64,000 nt of DNA, taken from contig NZ_CP141590.1 in the NCBI RefSeq assembly GCF_035581365.1, positions 930,001-994,000 of the forward strand. Reading direction: 5' to 3'. Every line of letters begins with the position of its first letter. The first letter of the stretch is position 1. Made by a program: the position numbers and the translations under genes. The notes beneath the pieces were generated by a model. The model was not told the origin of the DNA. It saw only the letters and a list, made by a program, of their open reading frames with translations, and did not search any database. Below are positions 52,871 through 63,147 of this stretch, piece after piece. The DNA is from Tsuneonella sp. CC-YZS046. Lineage in GTDB: Bacteria; Pseudomonadota; Alphaproteobacteria; Sphingomonadales; Sphingomonadaceae.

Positions 52871-54388
52871 ATGAATCACAGGGCGAAGGCGGCGTGGGAC
52901 CAGCTCGGGCTCTACCGCACTCCTCCTCTGGCCGAGCTTTTCCACGACCCGGACCGCCTTTCCCTGTTGTCCGCGCGGTTCGACCTGCCGCAGGGCGGCG
53001 GGATTCGCTTCGATTGGTCGAAGACCCATCTGACCGGGGAACTGCTGGCCGGTTTCGAGGTGCTGGCCGAGGCTGCCGGCTTCGCCGCCGCCCGGGCGGC
53101 ATTGTTCGCGGGCGATATCGTCAATCCCACGGAAGGCCGCGCGGCCGAGCACATCGCGCAGCGCGGCCTCGGCAGGGACAGCAGCGTCGAGGAAGCGCAG
53201 GCGCTGCACGAGCGCATGAAGCTGCTGGTGGAAGCGATTCATGACGGCGCCCTGGGGGAGGTGAGGCACCTGATCCATGTCGGAATCGGCGGCTCCGCGC
53301 TCGGTCCGGCGATGACGGTGGATGCATTGGCGCGCGATCTTGCGCTGGTGGACGTGCATGTCGTCTCGAATGTCGACGGCTGCGCGCTGGAAGAAGCGTT
53401 TGCCGCCTGCGATCCGCAGACCACGCTGCTGGCGGTGGCGTCCAAGACCTTCACCACGATCGAGACGATGACCAATGCCGAAAGCGTGCTCAAATGGCTG
53501 GGTGACGGCGGGGTCGACGATCCGGGCGGCCGGGTGGTGGCGCTCACCGCCAGCCCGGAAAAGGCGGTGGAATGGGGCGTGGACGAAACCCGCATCCTGC
53601 CTTTTCCCGAAACGGTCGGCGGGCGCTATTCGCTGTGGTCCTCCATCGGGTTTCCCGTCGCGCTGGCGGTGGGCTGGGAAGAATTCGATGCCATGCTGGA
53701 AGGCGCGGCGGCGATGGACCGGCATTTTCTGGACCATGACGGCGCGGCCAACCTGCCGCTGCGCGCGGCCTTCGCCGATCTCTATTACACGCGATTGCGG
53801 GGCTGCCAGACCCGCGCGGTGTTCGCCTATGACGAGCGTTTGCGCCTGCTGCCGTCCTATCTCCAGCAGCTCGAGATGGAATCGAACGGCAAGGGCGTGA
53901 CCGCCGATGGCCAGCCCGTTTCCGCGGCCACCGCGCCGATCACCTGGGGCGGGGTGGGCACGGATGCGCAGCACGCGGTGTTCCAGCTGCTGCATCAGGG
54001 CACGCATCTGGTGCCGGTGGATTTCATCGCCTCGATCGCGCCGGGCGACGGCCTCGACCCGGCCCATCATCGCATTCTTCTGATGAACTGCTTTGCGCAG
54101 GGCGCGGCGCTGATGGCGGGCAAGGCGAGCGGCGATCCGGCGCGGTCCTATCCGGGCGACCGCCCATCGGCGACCATCCTGTGCGACGATCTCGACGCGG
54201 CCACGCTGGGCGCGCTGATCGCGTTCCATGAACATCGCACCTTCGCCAGCGCCGTGCTGATGGGGATCAATCCCTTCGATCAGTTCGGAGTGGAGCTGGG
54301 CAAGGAAATCGCCCGCAAGATCGACCGGGGCGGAGAAACTTTCGACCTCAGCACCGCAGCTTTGCTCGCGGCCTCGGGGCTGGCCTGA
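52871..54388 (+). CDS. pgi: glucose-6-phosphate isomerase
   Basis: Interconverts glucose 6-phosphate and fructose 6-phosphate. 505 residues with the phosphate-binding HVGIGGSALGP block (about 135-145), SKTFTTIETMTNAES near 192-206, GGRYSLWSSIG near 249-259 and a C-terminal INPFDQFGVELGKE near 471-484. ATG 52871 has a GGAAAGGA site. gor follows after 19 bases, so the two are probably co-transcribed, linking carbon flow and glutathione reduction (inference). Confidence 0.97.
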   Translation: MNHRAKAAWDQLGLYRTPPLAELFHDPDRLSLLSARFDLPQGGGIRFDWSKTHLTGELLAGFEVLAEAAGFAAARAALFAGDIVNPTEGRAAEHIAQRGLGRDSSVEEAQALHERMKLLVEAIHDGALGEVRHLIHVGIGGSALGPAMTVDALARDLALVDVHVVSNVDGCALEEAFAACDPQTTLLAVASKTFTTIETMTNAESVLKWLGDGGVDDPGGRVVALTASPEKAVEWGVDETRILPFPETVGGRYSLWSSIGFPVALAVGWEEFDAMLEGAAAMDRHFLDHDGAANLPLRAAFADLYYTRLRGCQTRAVFAYDERLRLLPSYLQQLEMESNGKGVTADGQPVSAATAPITWGGVGTDAQHAVFQLLHQGTHLVPVDFIASIAPGDGLDPAHHRILLMNCFAQGAALMAGKASGDPARSYPGDRPSATILCDDLDAATLGALIAFHEHRTFASAVLMGINPFDQFGVELGKEIARKIDRGGETFDLSTAALLAASGLA

Positions 54389-54407
54389 GGCGAGAAAGGA
54401 TAATTGA

Positions 54408-55754
54408 ATGTCGGAATACGAATACGACCTTTTCGTCATCGGCGCCGGTTCCGGCGGGGTCCGCGCCAGCCGGGTCGCCGCGGCGCATGGCGCGAAGGTT
54501 GCGGTGGCGGAGGAATACCGGGTGGGCGGGACCTGCGTGATCCGGGGCTGCGTTCCCAAGAAGCTGCTGGTCTATGGCTCTCACTTCGCGGAAGACCTCG
54601 AAGACGCGCAGAACTATGGCTGGACCATCGGCAGGATGTCGTTCGACTGGCCGAAGCTGCGCGATCATGTGTTGCGTGATGTGGACCGGCTCAACGGCCT
54701 TTACACGCAGACGCTGGAGAACAACGGGGTCGAGCGCTTTCTGGAGCGTGCGACCGTCACCGGGCCGAACAGCGTCAAGCTGGCGAGCGGCCGGGAGATC
54801 AGCGCGAAATATATATTGATCGCGGTGGGCTGCTGGCCCGCCATGCCCGATGTGCCGGGGATCGAACATGCCGTCTCTTCCAACGAGATGTTCCATCTGG
54901 AGGAACTGCCCAGGCGCCTCGTGGTGATCGGCGGCGGCTATATCGCCATGGAATTCGCGGGCATCTTCAATGCGCTGGGCAGCCAGGTAACGCTCTGCAA
55001 CCGGAGCGAGGCGCTGCTGCGCGGCTATGACCGCGCTCTGGTGGACAGGCTGGTCCAGATCTCCATGGCGCGGGGAATCGACATCAAGCTCAATGCCCCG
55101 TTCGAGCGGATCGAGAAGGACGAGGACGGCACGCTCCAGGTCCATGCCGGGCGGGGCGACCCGATTCCAGCCGATGCCGTGCTGGTCGCGACCGGGCGCA
55201 AGCCGAACACGGCGGGGCTGGGGCTGGAAAGCGCCGGGGTGGAACTGGGCAGGAATGGCGCGATTGCGGTGGACGATCACGGCAAGACCAGTTGCGACAG
55301 CATCTATGCGGTCGGCGATGTGACCGACCGGGTGCAGCTTACCCCGGTGGCCATCCGGGAAGGGCAGGCCTTCGCGGACACGCTGTTCGGCGACAAGCCG
55401 ACCAAGGTCGATTACGACTGCATCCCCAGCGCGGTCTTTTCTCATCCGCCACTGGCGGGGGTGGGGCTGACCGAAGGCGATGCGCGCAACAAGCTCGGCA
55501 AGATCCGGGTCTATTCGTCGGATTTCCGGCCGATGAAGAACATATTCGCCGACAGGGCGGAGCGCGGACTTTACAAGATGGTGGTGGATGACACGACCGG
55601 CCGGGTGGTAGGCCTGCACATGATCGGCCCGGAAGCGCCGGAAATCCTGCAGGCGGCCGCCATTGCGGTGAAGGCGGGGCTGACCAAGGCGGATTTCGAC
55701 GCCACGGTGGCGCTGCATCCCTCCATGGCCGAGGAACTGGTGCTGATGCGCTGA
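54408..55754 (+). CDS. gor: glutathione-disulfide reductase
   Basis: 448-residue class I flavin disulfide reductase. Redox pair C43/C48 in GGTCVIRGCVPKK, FAD site GAGSGGVRAS at 12-21, NADPH site GGGYIAMEFAG near 173-183 with NRSEALLRGYD suggesting NADPH, and the C-terminal active-site histidine/glutamate LHPSMAEE. The GCVPKK form (not CxxxxCIP) and GGVRA opening distinguish it from lipoamide and mercuric reductases. Confidence 0.95.
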   Translation: MSEYEYDLFVIGAGSGGVRASRVAAAHGAKVAVAEEYRVGGTCVIRGCVPKKLLVYGSHFAEDLEDAQNYGWTIGRMSFDWPKLRDHVLRDVDRLNGLYTQTLENNGVERFLERATVTGPNSVKLASGREISAKYILIAVGCWPAMPDVPGIEHAVSSNEMFHLEELPRRLVVIGGGYIAMEFAGIFNALGSQVTLCNRSEALLRGYDRALVDRLVQISMARGIDIKLNAPFERIEKDEDGTLQVHAGRGDPIPADAVLVATGRKPNTAGLGLESAGVELGRNGAIAVDDHGKTSCDSIYAVGDVTDRVQLTPVAIREGQAFADTLFGDKPTKVDYDCIPSAVFSHPPLAGVGLTEGDARNKLGKIRVYSSDFRPMKNIFADRAERGLYKMVVDDTTGRVVGLHMIGPEAPEILQAAAIAVKAGLTKADFDATVALHPSMAEELVLMR

Positions 55755-55766
55755 GGGCCTTGCGGT

Positions 55767-57176
55767 TCAGGCGATCTTGTAAGGAACGACCTCACGCTTG
55801 TCCGGGTCGACCAGGATCGCCCGATCGTTGGGCGGGAAGGCGCGCTGGTCGCAATCGGTGCGCGGGCACAGCCGGCAGGAAATGCCGATCCTGTCGACCC
55901 GGTGCGGGGTGTCGGGGTCCAGCCCCGCAGCATAGACGAACTCGTCGGCGTGGGAAACTTCGCAGCCCAGCGCCACGGCATAGCGGCGCGGCGCCCGGTC
56001 GAAGCTGCCCGAAGGCTTGACCAGCCCCTTGGCCATCGAGACATAGCGCACCCCATCGGGCGTTTCCGCAAGCTGGACCAGGATACGGTCGGGGATCGCC
56101 ACCGCCTCATGCACGATCCACAGCGGGCACGCGCCGCCGAAACGGGCGAATTGCAGCCGGGTGGCGGAATGCCGCTTGGTGATGTTGCCGGCCATGTCCA
56201 CGCGGCAGAAGAAGAACGGCACTCCTCTCGCATCGGCGCGCTGCAAGGTGGAAAGGCGCTGGCAGGTCTGCTCGAAGCTGGTGCCGAAGATGAGAGCGAG
56301 CCGGTCTATGTCATGGCGCATCCGCCGTGCCTCGTCCCGGAACAGGCGATAGGGCATCAGGATCGCGCCCGCGGCATAATTGCACAGACCGACGAACAGC
56401 AATTGACGGGCGGCGGCGCTGCGCAGCGCGGCTTCGCTTACGACCGACAGGATCTCCGCCTTCAGCGCAAGCGCGGCAAGCTGGTGCGCAAGCTGGAAGC
56501 GCCGGGTTTCCGGCGGTTGCGCGGCATCTATCAGCAAATGGCCCATCTGCGCGTCGAATTCGCGCAACGCGCCTTCGGTATGGTAGAGCACCGACACGGA
56601 AAACCCTGCGGCGAGTTGCTGTTCCATCGCTTCGGCCGATGGAGAAGGGGGCCCGCGTCTCAGGCGATTGGCCAGCCGCTCCGCCGCGCGGTCGATCGGA
56701 TCGACGTAATTGTTGGCGAAGTGGAACCAGTCGCGCACTTCTTCCCAGGGCAGGCGCGCGCCGCCGGCATTGTCCGCCGCCAGGGCCTCGTCCACCATCT
56801 CCAGCCTTTGGCCGGTGCGGCGGTAGGCTTCGTGCAGGGCGATGAAGCGCTCGGCGAAGGCGGGTTGCTGCTCCGCGATGCGGGCAAGCTGTTCGGGCGC
56901 CAGCGCTTCGGCGAACAGCGGGTCCGCCGATGCTTCTCTCAGCGCGATCAGGCGCTTCTCGGTGCTGTCCGCGCCGAGATCCTGCCAATCCAGCGGAAAT
57001 TCGCGCGCCAGGCGATCGAGCAGCGCGTCGCTCAACGGCCTGTCGTCATTTTCGAGCTGGGAAAGATAGGACACGCTGATGCCGAGCCGCTGCGCCATTT
57101 CGGATTGGCGCAGGGCGCGGATCATCCGTAGCGCGCGCAGCCTCTGGCCTGCGAATATCCGCCTTCTGATCGACAT
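55767..57176 (-). CDS. pccR: ScfR family regulator of propionyl-CoA metabolism (PccR-like)
   Basis: 469-residue XRE-type regulator. Helix-turn-helix at about 10-66 (RLRALRMIRALRQSEMAQRLGIS...), then an IrrE/ImmA-like region whose usual HExxH is degenerate (RFQLAHQLAALAL), then a C-terminal DUF2083 domain with cysteines in RLCPRTDCDQ. This is the short-chain fatty acyl-CoA regulator family; PccR of Rhodobacter controls pccB. It diverges from pccB, and TTTGCAA-type operators lie between. ATG 57176 is used; an in-frame TTG at 57212 falls within the operators. The ribosome-binding site GGAG is unusually close (2 bases), which may keep expression low. Confidence 0.9.
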   Translation of the reverse strand: MSIRRRIFAGQRLRALRMIRALRQSEMAQRLGISVSYLSQLENDDRPLSDALLDRLAREFPLDWQDLGADSTEKRLIALREASADPLFAEALAPEQLARIAEQQPAFAERFIALHEAYRRTGQRLEMVDEALAADNAGGARLPWEEVRDWFHFANNYVDPIDRAAERLANRLRRGPPSPSAEAMEQQLAAGFSVSVLYHTEGALREFDAQMGHLLIDAAQPPETRRFQLAHQLAALALKAEILSVVSEAALRSAAARQLLFVGLCNYAAGAILMPYRLFRDEARRMRHDIDRLALIFGTSFEQTCQRLSTLQRADARGVPFFFCRVDMAGNITKRHSATRLQFARFGGACPLWIVHEAVAIPDRILVQLAETPDGVRYVSMAKGLVKPSGSFDRAPRRYAVALGCEVSHADEFVYAAGLDPDTPHRVDRIGISCRLCPRTDCDQRAFPPNDRAILVDPDKREVVPYKIA

Positions 57177-57188
57177 GGCTCCAAGGAT

Positions 57189-57273
57189 ATTTTGCAAAAT
57201 GCGGCTTTGCAACTTCGCAAGTTAACACTGGACAGTGCTGTTCGCCCTCGTCATGGCCGCACGCTGCTATAGT
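57189..57273. promoter_or_regulatory. PccR-type operators and pccB promoter
   Basis: Three TTTGCAA-like words occur in tandem: TTTGCAAA at 57191-57198 (inside the palindrome ATTTTGCAAAAT, 57189-57200), TTTGCAAC at 57206-57213 and TTCGCAAG at 57214-57221. The published PccR site of Rhodobacter is a pair of TTTGCAAA words; spacing here (7 and 0 bases) differs from the 4-base gap I recall. TATAGT at 57268-57273 is a plausible pccB -10 with no good -35, as expected of an activated promoter, and the operators begin about 47 bases upstream of it. They also lie just before the pccR ATG, suggesting autoregulation. Confidence 0.6.
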
Positions 57274-57296
57274 GCCAGATCGTGAGAGGGGCCTGA

Positions 57297-58809
<1,513 letters not shown>

Positions 58810-58829
<20 letters not shown>

Positions 58830-59241
58830 GCCGTTCATTGCCTTTGCCTGCCTGGCATTGCTCGGCTCTTGCTCGGACAGGGCCAGCGAGGCCGAGGTGG
58901 AAAGGCTGCGGTCGGAAGTAGAGGATCTGCGCGCGGGGCTGGAAGATGTGGAGGCCGATGCGGCAGATGATGCCGTTGCCCGGAGTTGGGAGGAAAACCA
59001 GGATTGGAACGGGGAATCCCCGACCGGCCTGGCGCCGCCCATTGCCACGGATTCCTCGAATTCGAGGCAGGCATTCTCCGATCTGTCGGATCGGCTTGAG
59101 CGCGATAGGATGAAGCGGGATCTGGACGCCTTGAAACGCGATGCGGAAATGGATCGCATCGACCGGGATATCGAAGGAAGAAAAGCCGAGGCCGAGAAGC
59201 GCAAGGATGACCTCAATCGCCGATTGGGGATAGATTACTGA
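58810..59241 (+). CDS. predicted coiled-coil lipoprotein, unknown function
   Basis: 143 residues opening [21 protein letters not shown], a short lipoprotein signal (lipobox LGSC, Cys21). The mature part has one heptad-like helix (about 25-55, [20 protein letters not shown]), a Trp/Pro-rich linker, then a highly charged helix (about 95-140, [20 protein letters not shown]) likely to form a coiled coil. Start overlaps the end of pccB by 20 bases, so it is translated from the propionate transcript. Not recognised as any named family. Confidence 0.7.
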
Positions 59242-59287
59242 TACCAAGCCGGGCCGCTTCCGGCGCTCAAACTCAGAAGGAACGATT

Positions 59288-60469
59288 GTGGAAGATATTT
59301 ATATCATCAGCGGTGCGCGGACGGCGATTGGCACATTCGGCGGCTCGCTGGCCTCGCTCCGTCCCGCCGAGCTTGGCGCGATAGTAATCAGGGAAGCGAT
59401 TGCCCGCGCCGGAATATCCCCCGACAGGGTCGAGAACGTGGTGATCGGCACGGTGGTGCCGAGCCAGCCCAAGGATGTCTATGTCAGCCGGGTTGCGGCC
59501 GTGAATGCGGGCGTGCCGATTGAAGCTCCGGCCATGAACGTCAATCGCCTGTGCGGTTCCGGGCTGCAGGCGATCGTGTCGGCGGCGCAGGCGATTGCGC
59601 TGGGCGAACACCGGATAGCGATTGGCGGCGGCGCGGAATCGATGTCGAACGCTCCCCACATGACCAACGCGGCGCGCAATGGCGTGAAGATGGGCAATCT
59701 CGTTTTCGATGACGCCATGCTGGGCGCGCTGCAAGACCCGTTTGAAAACGTCCACATGGGCATCACGGCGGAAAACGTGGCCGAACGCTGCGGCATTTCC
59801 CGCGAGGAGCAGGATGCGGTCGCGGTAGAGAGCCACAGGCGGGCCTCCGCCGCCATTGCCGGGGGCTATTTCAAGGAGCAGATCGTTCCGGTCGAGATCA
59901 AGACCCGCAAGGGGGTGACGGTATTCGATACGGATGAGCATGTCCGCGCCGATGCCTCGCTGGAGGCGATGGCGGGGTTGAAGCCGGTTTTCAAGAAGGA
60001 TGGCGGCACGGTGACGGCCGGCAACGCTTCCGGCATCAATGACGGGGCGGGCGCGGTCGTGCTGGCGAGCGGCAAGGCGGTTTCCGAACTCGGGCTCAAG
60101 CCGATGGCCAGAATCCTGGGCTGGGGCCATGCGGGGGTCGAACCCAGCCTCATGGGGCTTGGGCCGGTCAAGGCCGTTCCGGTTGCGTTGGAGCGGGCCG
60201 GCCTCACGCTCGATCAGATCGATGTGATCGAAGCGAACGAAGCCTTCGCCGCGCAGGCTTGCGGGGTGGCGAAGGAATTGGGCTTCGATCCGGCCAGAAC
60301 CAATCCCAACGGGTCCGGCATCTCGCTCGGCCATCCGATCGGCGCGACCGGCGCGATCCTGACCGTGAAGACGGTCTACGAACTCCACCGCACCGGCGGC
60401 CGCTATGGCCTTATCACCATGTGCATCGGCGGCGGACAGGGGATTGCGATGGTGGTGGAGCGGGTCTGA
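59288..60469 (+). CDS. acetyl-CoA C-acetyltransferase (thiolase)
   Basis: 393-residue biosynthetic-type thiolase. Nucleophile C89 in NRLCGSGLQAI, H349 in GHPIGATG and base C379 in CIGGGQG complete the triad. Catalyses reversible condensation of two acyl-CoAs; in this context it may generate or cleave C4/C5 3-ketoacyl-CoAs (beta-ketothiolase producing propionyl-CoA from 3-ketovaleryl-CoA is one option). GTG start with an AAGGAA site. The stop overlaps the epimerase start. Confidence 0.93.
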   Translation: MEDIYIISGARTAIGTFGGSLASLRPAELGAIVIREAIARAGISPDRVENVVIGTVVPSQPKDVYVSRVAAVNAGVPIEAPAMNVNRLCGSGLQAIVSAAQAIALGEHRIAIGGGAESMSNAPHMTNAARNGVKMGNLVFDDAMLGALQDPFENVHMGITAENVAERCGISREEQDAVAVESHRRASAAIAGGYFKEQIVPVEIKTRKGVTVFDTDEHVRADASLEAMAGLKPVFKKDGGTVTAGNASGINDGAGAVVLASGKAVSELGLKPMARILGWGHAGVEPSLMGLGPVKAVPVALERAGLTLDQIDVIEANEAFAAQACGVAKELGFDPARTNPNGSGISLGHPIGATGAILTVKTVYELHRTGGRYGLITMCIGGGQGIAMVVERV

Positions 60470-60906
60470 TGAAGCTGGGCCGGATGAACCATATCGGCGT
60501 CGCCACGCCCGATCTCGACGCTTCCATCGCCTTCTACCGCGATGTGATGGGTGCGACCGACATTACCGAGCCTTTCGTGCTGGAATCGCAGAAGGTGCGG
60601 GTCTGCTTCGTCAATACGCCCGGCGAGAACGGCACGGCCGGCACCCAGGTGGAATTGCTGCAGCCCACCGAGGCGGACTCGGCGGTCGGCAAGTGGCTGG
60701 AGAAGAATCCGCTGGGCGGCCAGCATCACATCTGCTTCGAAGTGCCCGACATTCACGCCGCCAGGGCGGAGTTCGAGGCGCTGGGCAAGCGCGTGCTGGG
60801 CGAGCCGCGCATCGGCGCGCATGGCACGCTCATCTTTTTCGTCCATCCCAAGGATATGGGTGGTATGCTGACGGAAATCATGGAAACCCCGCAAGAGGCG
60901 CATTGA
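60469..60906 (+). CDS. mce: methylmalonyl-CoA epimerase
   Basis: 145-residue vicinal-oxygen-chelate fold enzyme interconverting (S)- and (R)-methylmalonyl-CoA so that the mutase can act. Two paired beta-alpha repeats with the metal ligands: H8 (MNHIGVATPD), a Gln/Glu in TQVELLQP, H86 region in GGQHHICFEV and Glu in MGGMLTEIME. Overlaps the thiolase stop (TGATG) and lies in the pccB-mutase locus, which makes the assignment firm. Confidence 0.95.
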   Translation: MKLGRMNHIGVATPDLDASIAFYRDVMGATDITEPFVLESQKVRVCFVNTPGENGTAGTQVELLQPTEADSAVGKWLEKNPLGGQHHICFEVPDIHAARAEFEALGKRVLGEPRIGAHGTLIFFVHPKDMGGMLTEIMETPQEAH

Positions 60907-60929
60907 CGAGGGTGCCGGTTTTGGCGACG

Positions 60930-60947
60930 GGCGGCAAACCGCCTTTT
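60930..60947 (+). terminator. hairpin with T-run inside the propionate operon
   Basis: GGCGG-CAAA-CCGCC at 60930-60943 followed by TTTT (60944-60947) in the 72-base gap between epimerase and mutase. Stem is short but all G-C with a tetraloop. Probably partial termination that lowers mutase and bioB expression relative to pccB. Confidence 0.45.
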
Positions 60948-60978
60948 GTGCCCATGAAGTGAGAGCCGAACGGAGTGA

Positions 60979-63147
60979 ATGGACGTGAGTGACAATCCTG
61001 CAATCGACGATTGGAAGGCTCTGGCCGAGAAGGAGGTCAAGGGCAAGGATCTGACCTGGCACACCCCGGAAGGCATAGACGTAAAGCCGCTCTATACGGC
61101 AGAGGATGTCGGCACCGATCCCGGCCTGCCCGGCTTCGCGCCCTTCACGCGCGGCGTGCGCGCCAGCATGTATGCGGGCCGCCCCTGGACGATCCGCCAA
61201 TATGCCGGCTTCTCCACCGCCGAGGAATCCAACGCCTTCTACAAGCGCAACCTGGCCGCCGGCCAGAAGGGGCTGTCGGTCGCCTTCGACCTTGCGACCC
61301 ATCGCGGCTATGACAGCGACCATCCGCGCGTGACGGGCGACGTCGGCAAGGCCGGGGTGGCGATCGACACACTGGAGGACATGAAGATTCTGTTCGACGG
61401 CATTCCGCTCGATCAGATGTCGGTTTCCATGACCATGAACGGCGCGGTGATCCCGATCCTCGCCTTCTTCATCGTCGCGGGCGAGGAGCAGGGGGTCGAC
61501 CGCAAGCTGCTCGACGGGACCATCCAGAACGACATTCTCAAGGAGTTCATGGTCCGCAACACCTACATCTATCCGCCCGAGCCTTCGATGCGGATCATTT
61601 CGGACATCTTCGGCTACACCAGCCGCGAGATGCCGAAGTTCAACTCCATCTCGATTTCCGGCTACCACATGCAGGAAGCGGGCGCGACGCAGGTGCAGGA
61701 ACTGGCCTTCACCATCGCGGACGGCGCGGAATATGTCCGTTATGGCGTCGCCAGCGGGCTTGATATCGACAAGTTCGCGGGCCGCCTCAGCTTCTTCTTC
61801 GCCATCGGCATGAACTTCTTCATGGAGATCGCGAAGCTGCGCGCCGCGCGCGTGCTGTGGCACCGGGTGATGACCAAACTCGGCGCGAAGGACGAACGCT
61901 CCAAGATGCTGCGTACCCACTGCCAGACCAGCGGCGTCTCGCTGACGGAGCAGGACCCTTACAACAACGTCATGCGCACCACGATCGAGGCGATGGCGGC
62001 GATGCTGGGCGGCACCCAGTCGCTCCACACCAACGCGCTGGACGAAGCGATCGCCCTGCCGACGGACTTCTCCGCCCGTATCGCCCGCAACACCCAGATC
62101 ATCATCCAGGAAGAAACCGGGATGACAAAGGTCGTCGATCCGCTCGGTGGCAGCTACTATATCGAGGCGCTGACGCAGGAACTGGTCGACCGGGCCTGGG
62201 AGATCATCGAACGGGTCGAAGCCGAAGGCGGCATGGCCAAGGCCGTGGCGGCCGGCTGGCCCAAGGCGATGATCGAAACGGCTGCTGCCGCGCGGCAGGC
62301 CCGCGTGGACCGCGGCGAGGATGTGATCGTCGGCGTCAACAAATATCGCCTCGCGAATGAAGATCTGCTGGAAACCCTCGAAGTGGACAATACCAAGGTC
62401 CGCGAAGCGCAGATCGCCCGCATCAACAAGGTGAAGGCGGAGCGTGACGAGGCGAAATGCCAGGCGGCGCTGCAGGCGCTGCGCGATGGAGCGGCCAAGC
62501 CTTCCAGCATCGAGAACAATCTGCTGGCGCTGGCGGTCGAATGCGCGCGCGCGCGCGCGACGCTGGGCGAGATTTCTTCCGCCATGGAAGAGAGCTTCGA
62601 TCGCTATGGCACCGTGCCGACCCCGGTGAAGGGGGTCTATGCCGCCCCCTATGAAGGCGACAGCCGCTGGGTGCAGGTTGTCGAAGGGGTGAAGGCGGTG
62701 GAACGCCGCCTCGGCCGCAAGCCCAAGCTGCTGGTCGCCAAGATGGGGCAGGACGGGCATGATCGGGGCGCCAACATCATCGCTTCGGCCTTCGGCGACA
62801 TGGGCTTTGACGTGGTGTCCGGCCCCTTGTTCCAGACCCCGGATGAAACGGTCGTCCTTGCGCTCGAGAGCGGGGTCGATGTGGTGGGCGCTTCCAGCCT
62901 TGCCGCCGGCCACAAGACCCTGATCCCCGAATTGATCCGCAAGCTGCGCGAACAGGGCCGCACCGACATCAAGGTGATCGCCGGTGGCGTCATCCCGCCG
63001 CAGGACTATGAATTTTTGCGAGACGCGGGCGTGCAGGGCATTTATGGGCCGGGTTCGAATGTGGTCGAATGCGCGGCTGATGTGTTGCGCCTGCTGGGCC
63101 ACAACATGCCGCCCGCCGGGGACGAGCTGGCGGAGGCCGCGGAATGA
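60979..63147 (+). CDS. scpA: methylmalonyl-CoA mutase
   Basis: 722-residue adenosylcobalamin enzyme converting (R)-methylmalonyl-CoA to succinyl-CoA. The N-terminal substrate barrel contains [21 protein letters not shown] and [21 protein letters not shown]; the C-terminal B12-binding domain starts near 585 with the DxHxxG cobalt-ligand motif DGHDRG (His near 594) and [11 protein letters not shown] further on. Full-length single-chain (alpha-like) mutase; no separate beta subunit seen. GTG six bases after the ATG is an alternative start. Coupled to bioB by ATGA. Confidence 0.96.
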   Translation: MDVSDNPAIDDWKALAEKEVKGKDLTWHTPEGIDVKPLYTAEDVGTDPGLPGFAPFTRGVRASMYAGRPWTIRQYAGFSTAEESNAFYKRNLAAGQKGLSVAFDLATHRGYDSDHPRVTGDVGKAGVAIDTLEDMKILFDGIPLDQMSVSMTMNGAVIPILAFFIVAGEEQGVDRKLLDGTIQNDILKEFMVRNTYIYPPEPSMRIISDIFGYTSREMPKFNSISISGYHMQEAGATQVQELAFTIADGAEYVRYGVASGLDIDKFAGRLSFFFAIGMNFFMEIAKLRAARVLWHRVMTKLGAKDERSKMLRTHCQTSGVSLTEQDPYNNVMRTTIEAMAAMLGGTQSLHTNALDEAIALPTDFSARIARNTQIIIQEETGMTKVVDPLGGSYYIEALTQELVDRAWEIIERVEAEGGMAKAVAAGWPKAMIETAAAARQARVDRGEDVIVGVNKYRLANEDLLETLEVDNTKVREAQIARINKVKAERDEAKCQAALQALRDGAAKPSSIENNLLALAVECARARATLGEISSAMEESFDRYGTVPTPVKGVYAAPYEGDSRWVQVVEGVKAVERRLGRKPKLLVAKMGQDGHDRGANIIASAFGDMGFDVVSGPLFQTPDETVVLALESGVDVVGASSLAAGHKTLIPELIRKLREQGRTDIKVIAGGVIPPQDYEFLRDAGVQGIYGPGSNVVECAADVLRLLGHNMPPAGDELAEAAE

